From: Chloroflexota bacterium | Lineage (GTDB): Bacteria; Chloroflexota; Anaerolineae; Aggregatilineales; Phototrophicaceae | DNA length: 6,560 bases | NCBI GenBank assembly: GCA_026706395.1 | Contig: JAPOYU010000109.1 | Span: forward strand, 1-6,560 | Direction: 5' to 3' | Notes under the pieces: generated by a model | What the model saw: the letters and a program-made list of their open reading frames with translations, nothing else | What the model was told of the DNA's origin: nothing | The model's database searches: none | Shown: piece after piece, positions 5,847-6,560 of the stretch | How the letters are laid out: every line of letters begins with the position of its first letter | Numbering within the stretch: position 1 is the stretch's first letter | Program-made: the position numbers and the translations under genes

Positions 5847-5931
5847 AGTCATTCAGGAGGCGCCTAGACGATTCGATACCTGAAGGCAGCATCACATAAT
5901 GTAAAGTAATGCTTTTGGAGGAGACATTATC
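5847..5931 (+). promoter_or_regulatory. Permease-binding protein gap with possible hairpin and strong ribosome binding site
   Basis: The 85-nt gap has an 8-bp palindrome AGGCGCCT at 5858-5865, flanked by TTCAGG (5852-5857) and CCTGAA (5879-5884). These could fold into a modest mRNA structure. Such structures between importer genes often help the binding protein be made in excess. A strong GGAGGAGA at 5917-5924 lies 7 nt before the ATG at 5932. CATAAT at 5895-5900 resembles a -10, but the matching -35 (TTCGAT, 17 bp upstream) is poor, so an internal promoter is only possible. Confidence 0.4.
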
Positions 5932-6560
5932 ATGTCGAAACTGTATCGCGGTTTTGCAATTGTACTGTGTGTCGTGATCCTCGCTTCGCTGTCGGTAATT
6001 CCTGTTTTCGCTCAAGACATGCCCGAAAACCCCACCATGGACCAAGACCCGGGAGATCCCGATCAGGCGGTCTACTGGGTGCGTTACAACTTTGAAGAAG
6101 GGGCATACGAATTGGCCGAGGATGCCGAAGGCGACGCCATGATGGACTGGGACGCCTCGATGGCGGCCGAAGCGATGGGCGATGTCACGATTTGCTTCAC
6201 GCCTGAAAGTGAAGAGTTTGACTTTGATCTGAAGGTGAACCCCAGCATGGCTAACGCTGCGGAAGCCGCCGGGGTCGAATTGCTCGTGTTCAACAACGCC
6301 TATCCCAGCACCACGCAGCCGCTGGAGAACGCCGACGCCTGTGTCACGCGCGAACCGGATCTGGTGGTGTCCTTCAACGTCTTCGCCGAACTGACGGAAG
6401 CCATCATGTCGAAATACAACGCAGAGAACATTCCGGTTATCGCTGTCGATGTCACTCACCCCGGTTCGGTATTCTGGGGTGCGGACAACTGCGCGACCGG
6501 GCGCTACGCGGCGGAGTTTGCGGCCGCGTGGGCGGAAGAGCACATGTGGCCGGAAGAAGA
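5932..6560 (+). CDS. Sugar ABC transporter substrate-binding protein, 3' truncated by window edge
   Basis: The first 209 residues of a periplasmic-binding-protein type 1 (Peripla_BP_4-like) sugar receptor; the frame is open to the last base, so the C-terminal lobe is missing from the window, not from the gene. Residues 1-28 form a signal peptide: basic MSKLYR, hydrophobic core at 8-23, and likely signal peptidase I cleavage after VFA (27), before QD. There is no convincing lipobox, although C13 lies in the core. The ligand-binding fold starts late, at GDVTICFTP (83-91), with later strands ELLVFNN (116-122), DLVVSF (143-148) and PVIAVDV (168-174). The hallmark region GADNCATGRYA (183-193) resembles the GaDNy-aGrlA segment of this family. 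Residues 29-84 are strikingly acidic (17 D/E, one R). A strong GGAGGAGA ribosome binding site supports the ATG at 5932. It completes the importer operon and would bring substrate to the permease. Confidence 0.85.
   Translation, partial: MSKLYRGFAIVLCVVILASLSVIPVFAQDMPENPTMDQDPGDPDQAVYWVRYNFEEGAYELAEDAEGDAMMDWDASMAAEAMGDVTICFTPESEEFDFDLKVNPSMANAAEAAGVELLVFNNAYPSTTQPLENADACVTREPDLVVSFNVFAELTEAIMSKYNAENIPVIAVDVTHPGSVFWGADNCATGRYAAEFAAAWAEEHMWPEE

Noticed and set aside
5854..5884. Shine-Dalgarno-like CAGGAGG with a possible leader peptide after the permease
   Set aside because: No ATG, GTG or TTG follows at a suitable distance.
5830..6543. 237-aa minus-strand open frame at the right edge
   Set aside because: It lies opposite the binding-protein gene, which has a signal peptide, strong ribosome binding site and family motifs.
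1..6560. CRISPR array, transposase, phage, toxin-antitoxin or defence genes
   Set aside because: No regularly spaced repeats and no such protein families were seen on either strand.

Overview
The window looks like part of a carbohydrate-catabolism locus in a free-living, moderately GC-rich bacterium. It holds a sugar-acid dehydratase of the enolase superfamily closely resembling L-rhamnonate dehydratase (RhmD), a class III PLP aminotransferase of the glutamate-1-semialdehyde aminomutase type, a metal-dependent amidohydrolase, and most of a ribose/fructose-type ABC sugar importer (ATPase, permease, start of the binding protein). The taxon cannot be fixed from this sequence. The 'VFAQD' style signal-peptide junction, the single-NBD sugar ABC system and a GTAGGGGCGA hairpin repeat in two intergenic regions are compatible with Chloroflexota or another environmental phylum, but that is a weak inference.

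Layout. Bases 1-297 are non-coding and regulatory-looking. The extreme left edge has a cluster of palindromes of the form TTGTC-N-GACAA, which fits the TnGTnnnACnA operator pattern of FadR-type GntR regulators; degenerate copies recur near 182-223. The RhmD-like gene follows at 298-1485 (+). It converges with a two-gene minus-strand unit, amidohydrolase (3682-2795) then aminotransferase (2793-1498). These two are separated by a single base and are probably translationally coupled. Only 12 bp lie between the convergent stop codons of the dehydratase and aminotransferase.

Bases 3683-4085 are a divergent intergenic region with candidate promoters facing each way and a perfect hairpin nested in a larger imperfect inverted repeat. 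From 4086 the plus strand carries the importer operon: ATPase (4086-4829), permease (4842-5846), an 85-nt gap, and a binding protein from 5932 that runs off the right edge.

Working model (inference): the ABC system imports a sugar or sugar acid, and RhmD dehydrates an aldonate to a 2-keto-3-deoxy acid. The amidohydrolase could be a lactonase, hydrolase or decarboxylase, and the aminotransferase would add or remove an amino group. The aminotransferase is not part of the standard non-phosphorylated rhamnose pathway, so the real substrate may be a modified, possibly amino, deoxy-sugar acid. I see no CRISPR, transposase, tRNA, rRNA or phage gene. The locus is a recognisable catabolic cluster with an unusual combination of enzymes rather than a clearly new type of system.
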